DNA of 64,000 bases from Actinoplanes regularis. GTDB taxonomy: Bacteria > Actinomycetota > Actinomycetes > Mycobacteriales > Micromonosporaceae. The notes below the pieces were generated by a model. It searched no databases and was not told the DNA's origin. It saw nothing but the letters and a program-made list of their open reading frames with translations. Positions 15,878 through 24,317 of the stretch are shown here, in pieces; position 1 is the stretch's first letter; each line of letters starts with the position of its first letter. The stretch spans positions 310,001 through 374,000 of the forward strand of contig NZ_FZNR01000002.1 of the NCBI RefSeq assembly GCF_900188005.1. The letters are read 5' to 3'. The position numbers were made by a program, and so were the translations under genes.

Positions 15878-16737
15878 GCCGTCGCGCCCTCTACCTCTTC
15901 GCGGCGCCGGCCCTGGCCCTGTACGGCGGGTTCTTCCTGCTCCCCGCCGTACAGGGCCTGCGGTACGCGACCACCGACTGGGACGGCTACAGCCCGGCCT
16001 TCCACGACGTCGGTGCGGCGAACCTGACCGCCGTGGTCTCGAACGACGACCTGTTCCGCAACGCGCTCACCAACAACCTGAAGTTCCTGCTGGTCGTGGT
16101 GCTCGGGCAGACCGCGCTGGCGCTGCTGCTCGCGGTGCTCCTGGCCGCCCGCGGTCGCGGCTCGACCTGGTTGCGGGCGCTGTTCTTCCTGCCGACCGTG
16201 CTCTCCTCGGTGTCGGTCGCCTTCATCTGGAAGTTCGTCTACGACCCGAACTTCGGGCTGGCCAACGCCGTGCTGGACGCGGCCGGGCTGGACCGGTTCG
16301 AGTCGTCCTACCTCGGTGACGAGAGCACCGCGATCCTCTGGGTGGCGGTGGCGCAGATCTGGTTCCACGCGGGGCAGATGATGATCGTCTACATCGCCGG
16401 CATCAACCAGATCCCGGAGGAGCTCTACGACGCGGCGCGGACCGACGGCGCCGGGCGCTGGCAGCAGTTCCGGCACGTGACCTGGCCGATGGTCGCGCCG
16501 GCCACGGCGCTCGTGGTGGCGTACACGACGTTGCAGTCGTTCAAGGCGTTCGACCTGATCCTGGGCCTGGCCGGGAATCCGCCGCGGTCCGGTCTGGACG
16601 TGCTGGCGACCCGGATCTACTCGACGTTCGCCAACTCGCAACTGGGGTACGCGGCCGCCGAGTCGATCGTCTTCATGGCCGCGATCGCCGTGGTCACTTT
16701 CCTGCAGAACCGAGCCGCGAGGATGGCACACGGATGA
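15874..16737 (+). CDS. Sugar ABC transporter permease (MalF-type)
   Basis: 287 residues with about six membrane helices. The cytoplasmic EAA loop is ELYDAARTDGAGRWQQFRHV. Start ATG 15874 overlaps the binding-protein stop (ATGA). Forms the transmembrane channel with the next gene product. Confidence 0.93.
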   Translation: MSRRALYLFAAPALALYGGFFLLPAVQGLRYATTDWDGYSPAFHDVGAANLTAVVSNDDLFRNALTNNLKFLLVVVLGQTALALLLAVLLAARGRGSTWLRALFFLPTVLSSVSVAFIWKFVYDPNFGLANAVLDAAGLDRFESSYLGDESTAILWVAVAQIWFHAGQMMIVYIAGINQIPEELYDAARTDGAGRWQQFRHVTWPMVAPATALVVAYTTLQSFKAFDLILGLAGNPPRSGLDVLATRIYSTFANSQLGYAAAESIVFMAAIAVVTFLQNRAARMAHG

Positions 16738-17534
16738 GGCGCCTGCTGCTGGCCGGATACGCGCTGCTGATCGTGGTGCCGCTGGTGGTGATCGTCGGTG
16801 GCAGCTTCAAGACCACCCCCGATCTGTTCGCCTCGCCGTTCGGCCCGCCCACCCGGCCCACGCTGGACAACTACGTCACCGTGCTGGAGAAGCAGGACCT
16901 GCTGCGCGTGCTCGGCAACAGCGTCCTGGTGGTCGCGGTCTCGGTGCCGGTGACCCTGCTGCTGGGCAGCCTGGTCGCGTTCGCGGTGGCGCGCCTGCCC
17001 CGGCTGCCGTCCCGGGTCCTCTTCGGGATCTTCGCGCTCGGCCTGGCGGTGCCCGCGCAGGCCGTGATGATCCCGCAGTACGTCCAGTTCGACCGGCTCG
17101 GGCTGCGCAACAGCCTGACCGGACTGATGCTGGTCGACGTGGTGGTCACGCTGCCGGTGGCGGTCTTCATCCTGGCCGGGTTCATGCGTACCCTGCCGGC
17201 GGAGCTCTTCGAGGCGGCGGAGATCGACGGGGCCGGGCCGTGGGCGGCGTACCGCCGGATCGCCGTGCCGGTCTCGGCGCCGTCGCTGGCCGCGACCGCG
17301 ATCTTCCTGGTCGTCATGCACTGGAACGACCTGCTCCATCCGCTGCTGTTCATCGACGACCCGGCGAAGCGCACGCTGCCGCTGGCCCTCCTCGACTTCC
17401 AGGGCGAGTACCTGACCGAGTACCCGCTGCTGTTCACCGGGGTGGTGGTCGCCTCGCTGCCGATGGTGCTGGCCTACGCGTTCCTGCAACGCCACTTCGT
17501 CGCCGGGATCACCGCCGGCGCGGTCAAGGGGTGA
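16734..17534 (+). CDS. Sugar ABC transporter permease (MalG-type)
   Basis: 266 residues with about six helices. EAA loop ELFEAAEIDGAGPWAAYRRI. Overlaps the previous gene by 4 bases. No ATPase gene follows: the operon ends against a convergent gene 9 bases later. This importer therefore probably borrows a shared ATPase of the MsiK type, as many actinomycete sugar importers do. Confidence 0.93.
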   Translation: MRRLLLAGYALLIVVPLVVIVGGSFKTTPDLFASPFGPPTRPTLDNYVTVLEKQDLLRVLGNSVLVVAVSVPVTLLLGSLVAFAVARLPRLPSRVLFGIFALGLAVPAQAVMIPQYVQFDRLGLRNSLTGLMLVDVVVTLPVAVFILAGFMRTLPAELFEAAEIDGAGPWAAYRRIAVPVSAPSLAATAIFLVVMHWNDLLHPLLFIDDPAKRTLPLALLDFQGEYLTEYPLLFTGVVVASLPMVLAYAFLQRHFVAGITAGAVKG

Positions 17535-17543
17535 CCGCCGATC

Positions 17544-18173
17544 TCAACCGTTCTCGATGATCAGATCGGCGTTCGCGGAGACGTTCTCGGCCGCGTAGAA
17601 CACCTCCTCGTGCGCTGCCCAGCGTTCCCAGTGCGGGGCATAGGTCTGCCCATCCCGGGCGAGGGCGCGCCGCTTGCGCAGCGCGGTGGGGCTGTTCAAC
17701 CAGACAACCCCGCAGGTGTACGGCCTGAGCACGCCCGCACCGGTCCCGACCCCCTCGACGACCAGCCAGTCCGCCTCCGGCACCCGGTGCTCCTCGGCGT
17801 ACTCGTGCGCCACCCAGTCCCAGCGTCGCCAGACGGCGGGCCGCTCCCGCGCCAGCGGTTCCAGCACCCACTCCCGCAGCGCGGTCACCGCCTGCTCGAG
17901 GCCGTCCCACCCGGCGTACAGGTCGTCCATGTGGACCAGCGGCGCGCCGAGCCGTTCCGCGACCTCGGCCGCGAGCGTGGTCTTTCCCGAGCCGGAGCGG
18001 CCCTCGACGGCGAGCACCCGCCGCTTACCCGCCGACGGCTCGCGGTCGCGCGCCCACGCCACCACCCGGTCCACCGCATTCTCCAGCCACTCCCCCCGGC
18101 TGGGCTCCACGTTCGTATCGGGCGCGCTGACACCACCACCAGACCCGGCCGCGGCGGCTCGGCCGGCGGTCAT
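17544..18173 (-). CDS. P-loop kinase, uridine-kinase-like
   Basis: 209 residues. Walker A GRSGSGKTT (58-66), then LVHMDDLYAGWDGLEQAV, the pattern of uridine/pantothenate-kinase-like P-loop NTPases, and a Walker-B-like WLVVEGVG. ATG 18173 overlaps the ABC ATPase stop (ATGA). It is the last gene of the NMT1/THI5 importer operon, so it may phosphorylate the imported compound; this is inference from position. Confidence 0.83.
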   Translation of the reverse strand: MTAGRAAAAGSGGGVSAPDTNVEPSRGEWLENAVDRVVAWARDREPSAGKRRVLAVEGRSGSGKTTLAAEVAERLGAPLVHMDDLYAGWDGLEQAVTALREWVLEPLARERPAVWRRWDWVAHEYAEEHRVPEADWLVVEGVGTGAGVLRPYTCGVVWLNSPTALRKRRALARDGQTYAPHWERWAAHEEVFYAAENVSANADLIIENG

Positions 18174-18931
18174 CGTGGGGCCGCCGGGGTGCCGGTCAGC
18201 AGGTCGGTGAGGTGACGGCGCAATTTGATGAACTCCGGGTCGTCGGTCACCTCGGCACGGCGGGGCCGCCCGAACGGCACGGAGATTCTCTCGAGGACCG
18301 TGGCCGGGCGGTGGGAGAAGGCGTAGACGGTGTCGGAGAGCAGCAGCGCCTCCTCGATGTTGTGGGTGACGAAGAGGACGGCGCGCCGGTTCGCCTCCCA
18401 GAGGTCCAGAAGCCAGCGGTGCATGTCGGCGCGGGTCATCGCGTCCAGGGCGCTGAACGGCTCGTCCAGGCAGAGCAGTTCCTGGTCGGAGATGAGCGCG
18501 CGGAGGAAGGCGACACGCTGCCGCATACCGCCGGAGAGCTGATGGGGGTACGAGCGGGCGAACCCCTCCAGCCCGACGCGGGCCAGCCACTCTCGGGCTC
18601 TCGCCAGGGAGTCGCGCTTCGAGCCCCCGGCGATCTCGCGGGCCAGGACGACGTTGGCCTCGACGGTCCGCCAGGGCATCAGGGCCGGCTGCTGGGGCAT
18701 GTAACCGATCAGGCCCCGGCGGCCGATCGCGTCCGCACCGTTGATCTCGATGCCGCCCGCCGTGGGCTCGAGCAGGCCGCCGATGAGCTGGAGCAGAGTG
18801 CTCTTCCCGCTGCCCGACGGGCCGACGATGGAGACGAACTCGCCCCGCCCGACCGAGATCTCCAGCTCCTTCAGGACCTGGAGGTCGCCGAAGTGATGGT
18901 CCAGGCCGGTGACCCGCAGTGTCTCAGGCAT
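18170..18931 (-). CDS. ABC transporter ATPase (nitrate/taurine/thiamine-precursor type)
   Basis: 253 residues. Walker A GPSGSGKST, Q-loop MPQQPALMPW, signature LSGGMRQRV, Walker B LLCLDEPFSALD and switch His in VTHNIEEA are all intact. Start overlaps the permease stop by 8 bases. Energises the importer formed with the next two genes. Confidence 0.94.
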   Translation of the reverse strand: MPETLRVTGLDHHFGDLQVLKELEISVGRGEFVSIVGPSGSGKSTLLQLIGGLLEPTAGGIEINGADAIGRRGLIGYMPQQPALMPWRTVEANVVLAREIAGGSKRDSLARAREWLARVGLEGFARSYPHQLSGGMRQRVAFLRALISDQELLCLDEPFSALDAMTRADMHRWLLDLWEANRRAVLFVTHNIEEALLLSDTVYAFSHRPATVLERISVPFGRPRRAEVTDDPEFIKLRRHLTDLLTGTPAAPR

Positions 18932-19673
18932 TCCTGCGCCCCCGCACGGTGAGCTTCTCCAACAACGCGACCAACCCGAAGATGCCCAGTGCGAGCACGA
19001 CCACGACGGCGATCGCCACGAACATCCGATCGGCCCGGAACGCCGACTTCTGGAGGATCATGTAGCGGCCGATCCCCTTCTCGCTGCCGAGCCACTCCGA
19101 GATGATCGCCCCGAAGACACTGTAGGTAGCCGCGATCCTCAGGCCGGAGAACATCGCCGGCAGCGCGTTCGGCCACTGCAGTTTGGTGAAGAGCTGCCAC
19201 CGGCTCGCGCCGCTCATCAGCAGGTAGTCGGCGATCGACGGGTCGCTGCGGCCCAGCCCGTCCAGGGTGGCGACGGCCACTGGGAAGAAGCAGACCAGCA
19301 CGATCACCACGATCTTCGGAGCGAGCCCGAAGCCGAGCCAGATCACCAGCAGCGGGGCGAGCGCGATGATCGGCACGTTCTGGCTGATCACCAGCAGCGG
19401 GTATAGCGCCGCCCGCAGGACCGGGACCAGGTGGAGCACGACCGCGATCAGCACCCCGGCCGCCACCCCGGCGGCCAGGCCGTAGAGGGTCAGCTCGAGG
19501 GTGGCCAGGGTGTGGGTGCCGAGCACGTCGCGCTGCTCGACGGCGGCGTCCCAGATGCCCTTCGGGCTGGGCAGCAGCCAGGCGTCGATCCCGGACACCC
19601 CGGTGTACACCTGCCAGCCGGCGATCAGCAGGAACAGCGTGATCGCCGGCGGCAGGACCTTCCGGAACGTCAT
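18924..19673 (-). CDS. ABC transporter permease (SsuC/TauC/ThiX type)
   Basis: 249 residues with about six membrane helices. The permease loop includes SGASRWQLFTKLQWPNALP, characteristic of the NitT/TauT class. ATG 19673 overlaps the stop of the binding protein (ATGA), which defines the start. Confidence 0.93.
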   Translation of the reverse strand: MTFRKVLPPAITLFLLIAGWQVYTGVSGIDAWLLPSPKGIWDAAVEQRDVLGTHTLATLELTLYGLAAGVAAGVLIAVVLHLVPVLRAALYPLLVISQNVPIIALAPLLVIWLGFGLAPKIVVIVLVCFFPVAVATLDGLGRSDPSIADYLLMSGASRWQLFTKLQWPNALPAMFSGLRIAATYSVFGAIISEWLGSEKGIGRYMILQKSAFRADRMFVAIAVVVVLALGIFGLVALLEKLTVRGRRNA

Positions 19674-20680
19674 GCCGGGGGCAGGAAGTCGTTCGTGTAC
19701 GCCTTGGTCGCGTCGACCTGGGTGCCGAGCACCTTCTGGTCGTAGAGCCACGCGGTGAAGCCGGTCCACACCGCCGCCTTCTGCTCGCCCCAGCGGGCCG
19801 CGTCGTCCTGGTACTTCGGGCTGAGCCACTCCTGGCTCTTGCGCACCAGCTCGGCGTCCAGGTCCGGGGCGGCCTTGAGCAGGAGGTCCGCGCTCTCCGA
19901 CGGGTTCTTCGCGGCGAAGGTGTACCCCTCGGAGACGGCCGCCGTGAACTCCTTGACCAGCGCCGGGTCGCCGGCGATCCGCTTCTCGTTGGTGATCAGG
20001 ATCGGGGTGTAGAAGTCGAGCGCCTTGTCATAGTCCTTGACGTACTGGATGTTCAGCGGCGCGCCCTTGAGCTCGGCGTTGACGCCGTCCCAGCCGTAGA
20101 AGATCCACTGGAAGTCGATCCCCTTCTTGGTGGCGGTGAGGAAGTCGGCCTCACCCACGTTCACCACCTTGACCTTGGTGGCGTCCCCGCCGTCCGCCTT
20201 GACCAGGGTCTTGAGCAGCGGCTCCTCGATCGCGCCGCCCCAACCGCCGTAGGTCCGGCCGGCGTACTGGGCGGGCCGGGTCAGGTTGCGGTCCTTCGGC
20301 GAGGCGAAGCCGGACGTGTTGTGCTGCAGGATCGCGGCGATCGAGACGAGCGGTGCCTTCTCGGCGCGGGCCTGGGTGAGCGCCTCCTGGGCGCTGATCG
20401 CGAACGGGATCCGGTCGGCGGCGACCAGGGCGGCCGGGTCCGCGTCGCCGGGCTGGACGATCTCCACGTCCAGCCCGTGCGCCTTGAAGAAGCCCTTCGC
20501 CTGGGCGACGTACAGGCCGGTGTGGTTGGTGTTCGGGGTCCAGTCGAGAGCGACCTGGACCTTGCGGAGCGCCTCGCCGCCGCCGGCGGCGGACTTGTCG
20601 TCGCTGCCGCCGCAGGCGGCGAGTGCGAGAGTGAGGGACGTGCCCGCGAGAGCGGCGAGAAGGCGACGACGCATGATCAT
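19670..20680 (-). CDS. NMT1/THI5-like substrate-binding lipoprotein (thiamine-precursor type)
   Basis: About 336 residues. Signal peptide with lipobox LAAC (RRRLLAALAG...LALAACGGS). The DWTPNTNHTGLYVA stretch is the hallmark of ThiY-like proteins that bind formylaminopyrimidine/HMP-type thiamine precursors. ATG 20680 is used; an ATG at 20674 is equally plausible. First gene of a four-gene import operon. No TPP riboswitch is recognisable in the 81 bases upstream, so the ligand may not be a thiamine precursor. Confidence 0.87.
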   Translation of the reverse strand: MIMRRRLLAALAGTSLTLALAACGGSDDKSAAGGGEALRKVQVALDWTPNTNHTGLYVAQAKGFFKAHGLDVEIVQPGDADPAALVAADRIPFAISAQEALTQARAEKAPLVSIAAILQHNTSGFASPKDRNLTRPAQYAGRTYGGWGGAIEEPLLKTLVKADGGDATKVKVVNVGEADFLTATKKGIDFQWIFYGWDGVNAELKGAPLNIQYVKDYDKALDFYTPILITNEKRIAGDPALVKEFTAAVSEGYTFAAKNPSESADLLLKAAPDLDAELVRKSQEWLSPKYQDDAARWGEQKAAVWTGFTAWLYDQKVLGTQVDATKAYTNDFLPPA

Positions 20681-20724
20681 GCTGGCAAGGTACGTACCCG
20701 ATTGCCGGTTCACCAGCCGGAAGT

Positions 20725-20741
20725 GGCCCGCGTTACGGGCC
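20725..20741 (-). terminator. Short G/C hairpin between the YdeP-like gene and the importer operon
   Basis: Six-base-pair stem GGCCCG/CGGGCC with a 5-base loop and no U-tract. It may weakly terminate the oxidoreductase transcript or be incidental. Confidence 0.3.
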
Positions 20742-20761
20742 CTTGCGGGAGTCGAACGGAT

Positions 20762-23026
20762 TTACCGGGACATCGCGGGCTCCAGTCGCACGATCACCCA
20801 TTTCGAGGTGGGCGTGCCGCTCTCCTCGGCCTGCGAGTCGAGCGGAACCAGCGGGTTCGTCTCCGGGTAGTAGGCGGCCACGCAGCCCTTGGGGGTGTCG
20901 TACTCGACCAGCCGGAAGCGGTCGGCACGCCGCTCCTCGCCCTCCCACTCGGAGACCAGGTCCACCAGGTCGCCGTCGGCGAAGCCGAGGTCGGCCAGGT
21001 CGGCCGCGCTGATGAAGACCACCCGGCGCCCCGAACGGATCCCCCGATAACGGTCGTCGAGGCCGTAGATCGTGGTGTTGAACTGGTCATGGCTGCGCAG
21101 CGTCTGCAGCACCAGCCGGCCCTCCGGCACGGTCATCACCTCGAGCGGGCTGACCGTGAAGACGGCCCGGCCCTCACGCGTCGGGAAGGTGCGCGAGTCC
21201 CGGGGTGGGTGCGGCATGGTGAACCCGCCGTTGTCGACCCGGTGGGCGTAGTCGTCGCAGCCCGGCACGACCCGGCCGATCCGCTCCCGGATCGTCCCGT
21301 AGTCCTCGGCGAAGTCGGCCCACGGGAGGTCGTGCCGGTCGCCGAGGGTCGCCGCGGCGATCCGGCAGATGATGTCGACCTCGGAGCGCAGCAGCGGCCC
21401 GGCCGGCTCGGAGCGGCCGCGGGAGGCGTGCACCGCGGACATCGAGTCCTCCACGGTGATCCGCTGCACCCGGCCACCGGTCCGGTCCTGCTCGGAGCGG
21501 CCCAGCGTGGGCAGGATCAGCGCGGTCCGGCCGGCGTCGAGATGACTGCGGTTGAGTTTGGTGGAGATCTGCACGGTCAACTCGGCGCCGCGCATCGCGG
21601 CCGCGGTCACCTCGGTGTCCGACATCGCGGCCACGAAGTTGCCGCCCAGCGCGATGAAGACCCGGGCCCGGCCGTCGCGGAAGACCCGGACCGCGTCGGC
21701 GGCGTCCACCCCGTGCTCCCGGGGCGGCTCGAAGCCGAACTCGTCGCGCAGCCGGTCCAGGAAGAGCGCGGGCGGCTTCTCCCAGATGCCCATGCTCCGG
21801 TCGCCCTGCACGTTGCTGTGCCCGCGCACCGGACAGAGCCCGGCGCCCGGCTTTCCGATCATGCCCTGGAGCAGGGCGACGTTGACGAACTCCTTGATCG
21901 TGGCGACGGCGTTGCGGTGCTGGGTGATGCCCATCGCCCAGCAGTGCACGATCCGTTTCGAGGTGGCCAGCATGTCGACCGCCGCCTCGATCTCGGCCCA
22001 GGTGAGGCCGGTGGCGGCCAGCACCGCCTCCCGGTCGACGTCGGCGACGTGCTTCGCCCAGGCGTCGAAACCGACCGTGGACGACTCGATGAACTCCCGG
22101 TCGGCGACGCCGCGCTCCAGCAGCAGGGCGCCGATCGCCTGCCAGAGCGCCAGGTCGCCGTTGGACCGGATGCGCAGCAGCCGATCGGCCAGGCCGGTGC
22201 CGGCGCCGACCAGGCCGCGCGCCTTCTGCGGGTTGTCGAAGCGCAGCAGGCCGGCCTCGGGCAGCGGGTTGATCGCCAGGATCTTCGCGCCGTCGCGCTT
22301 GGCGACCTCCAGCGCGGTCAGCATCCGCGGGTGGTTGGTGCCCGGGTTCTGCCCCGAGACGACGATCAGGTCGGCCTGGTGCAGGTCCTCCAGGGTGACC
22401 GAGCCCTTGCCGATGCCGATGGTGCGCGTCAGGGCGGTGCCGGTGGACTCGTGGCACATGTTGGAGCAGTCCGGCAGGTTGTTGGTGCCGAGGGCGCGGG
22501 CGAAGAGCTGATAGACGAACGCGGCCTCGTTGCTGGCCCGGCCGGAGGTGTAGAAGACCGCCTGGTCCGGGCTGTCCAGCGCGTTCAGATGGGTGCCGAC
22601 CAGGGCGAACGCGTCACCCCAGGAGATCGGCTCGTAGTGCGTGGCGCCGTCGCGGCGGACCATCGGGTGGGTGAGCCGGCCCTGCTTCTCCAGCCAGTGG
22701 TCGGTCTGCCCGGCCAGCTCGGCGATCGAATGCGCGGCGAAGAACTCCGGGCCGACGGTGTCCCGGGTGCCCTCCCAGGAGACCGCCTTCGCCCCGTTCT
22801 CACAGAACTCGGCGGCGTGCCGGTGGCCCTGCGGGTCGGGCCAGGCACAGCTCATGCAGTCGAAACCGTCGTGCTGGTTGAGGGTGCGCAGGTTGCGGAC
22901 CGTCTTGCGGACGCCCATCTGCCGCACGGCGTTCGCCACGCTCAGCCGGACGGCCTCGAGCCCGGCCGCGTGATCGGCCGGCGGGCCCACCCGCAGTCGG
23001 GCCTCTTCCTCATCGATCGGCACCAT
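20762..23026 (-). CDS. FdhF/YdeP-family molybdopterin oxidoreductase
   Basis: 754 residues. N-terminal FDCMSCAWPDP carries the paired cysteines of YdeP-type proteins (C57, C60). The molybdopterin domains follow (DCSNMCHESTGTALTRTIG, VSGQNPGTNHPRML, VRGHSNVQGDRSMG) with a C-terminal dinucleotide-binding domain (RSHDQFNTTIYGLDDRYRG). It lacks the usual formate-dehydrogenase active-site SeC/Cys context. YdeP proteins are linked to acid or stress tolerance, but the substrate is unknown. Single gene. Confidence 0.9.
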   Translation of the reverse strand: MVPIDEEEARLRVGPPADHAAGLEAVRLSVANAVRQMGVRKTVRNLRTLNQHDGFDCMSCAWPDPQGHRHAAEFCENGAKAVSWEGTRDTVGPEFFAAHSIAELAGQTDHWLEKQGRLTHPMVRRDGATHYEPISWGDAFALVGTHLNALDSPDQAVFYTSGRASNEAAFVYQLFARALGTNNLPDCSNMCHESTGTALTRTIGIGKGSVTLEDLHQADLIVVSGQNPGTNHPRMLTALEVAKRDGAKILAINPLPEAGLLRFDNPQKARGLVGAGTGLADRLLRIRSNGDLALWQAIGALLLERGVADREFIESSTVGFDAWAKHVADVDREAVLAATGLTWAEIEAAVDMLATSKRIVHCWAMGITQHRNAVATIKEFVNVALLQGMIGKPGAGLCPVRGHSNVQGDRSMGIWEKPPALFLDRLRDEFGFEPPREHGVDAADAVRVFRDGRARVFIALGGNFVAAMSDTEVTAAAMRGAELTVQISTKLNRSHLDAGRTALILPTLGRSEQDRTGGRVQRITVEDSMSAVHASRGRSEPAGPLLRSEVDIICRIAAATLGDRHDLPWADFAEDYGTIRERIGRVVPGCDDYAHRVDNGGFTMPHPPRDSRTFPTREGRAVFTVSPLEVMTVPEGRLVLQTLRSHDQFNTTIYGLDDRYRGIRSGRRVVFISAADLADLGFADGDLVDLVSEWEGEERRADRFRLVEYDTPKGCVAAYYPETNPLVPLDSQAEESGTPTSKWVIVRLEPAMSR

Positions 23027-23085
23027 GCGGCAAGTCTGCCCCCTGCCCCAGGGGCGGTGTCCAGTGGGACCGGCGACCTAAGCAT

Positions 23086-24285
23086 TCACCCGATCGCCTG
23101 GCGCAGCTCCGCGAGCACCGCCGGGGACGGCCAGTCGTCGACCCGGTAACGGGCCGGGGCGAGCAGCGGCTCGGCCCGCAGCCCCACCCGCTCGGCGACC
23201 GCGTCCCAGGGCGCGCTGAACTGTGGCCCGGTGTCCGGGTGCACGAAGGCGATGGTGTCCGCCTTCGGCAGCAGTGTGCTGACCCCCGCGGTCCACACCG
23301 CGATGGTCTCCGGGGCGCTGCCCGCCGGCTCGGCCGCGAGCAGGCCGCCGACGTGCACGTCGACGCCGGCCTGGGCGTACTGCTCGGCGAGCCAGTTGGT
23401 CTGGCCGTGGTACTCGGTGAGGGCCAGGAGGGTCTCGGCGCGGCGGGCGGAGAGGTGGTGCGGGTGGCCGGGCGGTGGTGTGTAGGCGACCGCCCGGCCC
23501 TGCGGCCCGGCCACGTAACCGACCGGTGACAGGCTCCGCGGCGCCTCCTTGAAGTGCTGGTCGACCAGCGCGTAGAACGGCTCGGCGGTGGTCTCCGGGA
23601 GGGGGCAGAGCAGCAGCGTGTTGTTGTCCGGCGCGAACGCCAGGACCGGGCCGCCGAGTCGCTCGCCGACCTCCTCCAGCCAGCCCGGGGCGAGCAGCAG
23701 CGAGGTGAAGTACGCGTCGCCGTCGTCGAGCATGCTGATCAGCGGCTGCCCGCTGGGCCACGGGTGCTCCAGCGAGCCCCGGGCCATCTCGGCCAGGTTG
23801 GCCCGAGCGGTGGCGAACACCTCGTCGGCGGAGACGCCCCACTCGTCGACCCGGTCCGGCACGACGTAGGCCATCGCGTCCGGCTGGTCGACCACGACCA
23901 GTTCCTTCAGGTACGGCAGTGCCGCCCGGGAGATCGGCGGCCGCATCCCGGGCGGACCGGCCGACCCGAAGGTGACCGGGCGCACCACCGGGCGCAGCTT
24001 GGGTCGTACCGTCTCCCAATCGTCCTGGGGCGGCGGAGCCGCCATGATCCGCACCAGCTTCGCCAGCCGCTCCCGGCGCTCGGCCGGGGAGATCCCGGCC
24101 GTCTCCCGGAAGATGTTGGCGAGGTAGAGGTGCGCCGGCCCGGGCGCCCCGGTGCGGTAGATCGCGATGGCGAACTCCCCCGGCCGGTTCACCGCGCGCT
24201 CCACGCCCGGGGTCCGCCGGGCGACGCGGAGGGCCAGCGCCGCGAATCGGCGCCGCGGAGAGAAGAACCGCTCCAGCAATCCCAC
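23086..24285 (-). CDS. Hypothetical protein, possibly DUF1444/YtpQ-like
   Basis: 399 residues, soluble, with a basic N-terminus (FFSPRRRFAALALRVARR). The stretches YLANIFRETAGISPAERRERLAKLVR and ALPYLKELVVVDQPDAMAYVV resemble DUF1444 proteins, which I cannot confirm. The C-terminal half (from about 230) is a separate mixed alpha/beta region. No catalytic motif recognised. Sits between two unrelated genes on the same strand. Confidence 0.65.
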   Translation of the reverse strand: MGLLERFFSPRRRFAALALRVARRTPGVERAVNRPGEFAIAIYRTGAPGPAHLYLANIFRETAGISPAERRERLAKLVRIMAAPPPQDDWETVRPKLRPVVRPVTFGSAGPPGMRPPISRAALPYLKELVVVDQPDAMAYVVPDRVDEWGVSADEVFATARANLAEMARGSLEHPWPSGQPLISMLDDGDAYFTSLLLAPGWLEEVGERLGGPVLAFAPDNNTLLLCPLPETTAEPFYALVDQHFKEAPRSLSPVGYVAGPQGRAVAYTPPPGHPHHLSARRAETLLALTEYHGQTNWLAEQYAQAGVDVHVGGLLAAEPAGSAPETIAVWTAGVSTLLPKADTIAFVHPDTGPQFSAPWDAVAERVGLRAEPLLAPARYRVDDWPSPAVLAELRQAIG

Positions 24286-24317
24286 GGCGGAACCCTAGCC
24301 GACCCGGGGCGCCGGAA

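Noticed and set aside
20743..20760. tRNA-like T-arm sequence (GTTCGACTCCCGC on the minus strand) after the YdeP-like gene
   Set aside because: Only the T-loop-like 13 bases are present; no acceptor, D or anticodon arms around it, so chance or a very old remnant.
20681..20761. TPP riboswitch before the NMT1/THI5-like gene
   Set aside because: None of the conserved TPP-riboswitch segments (CTGAGA, GACCCTT, GAACCTGAT) is present.
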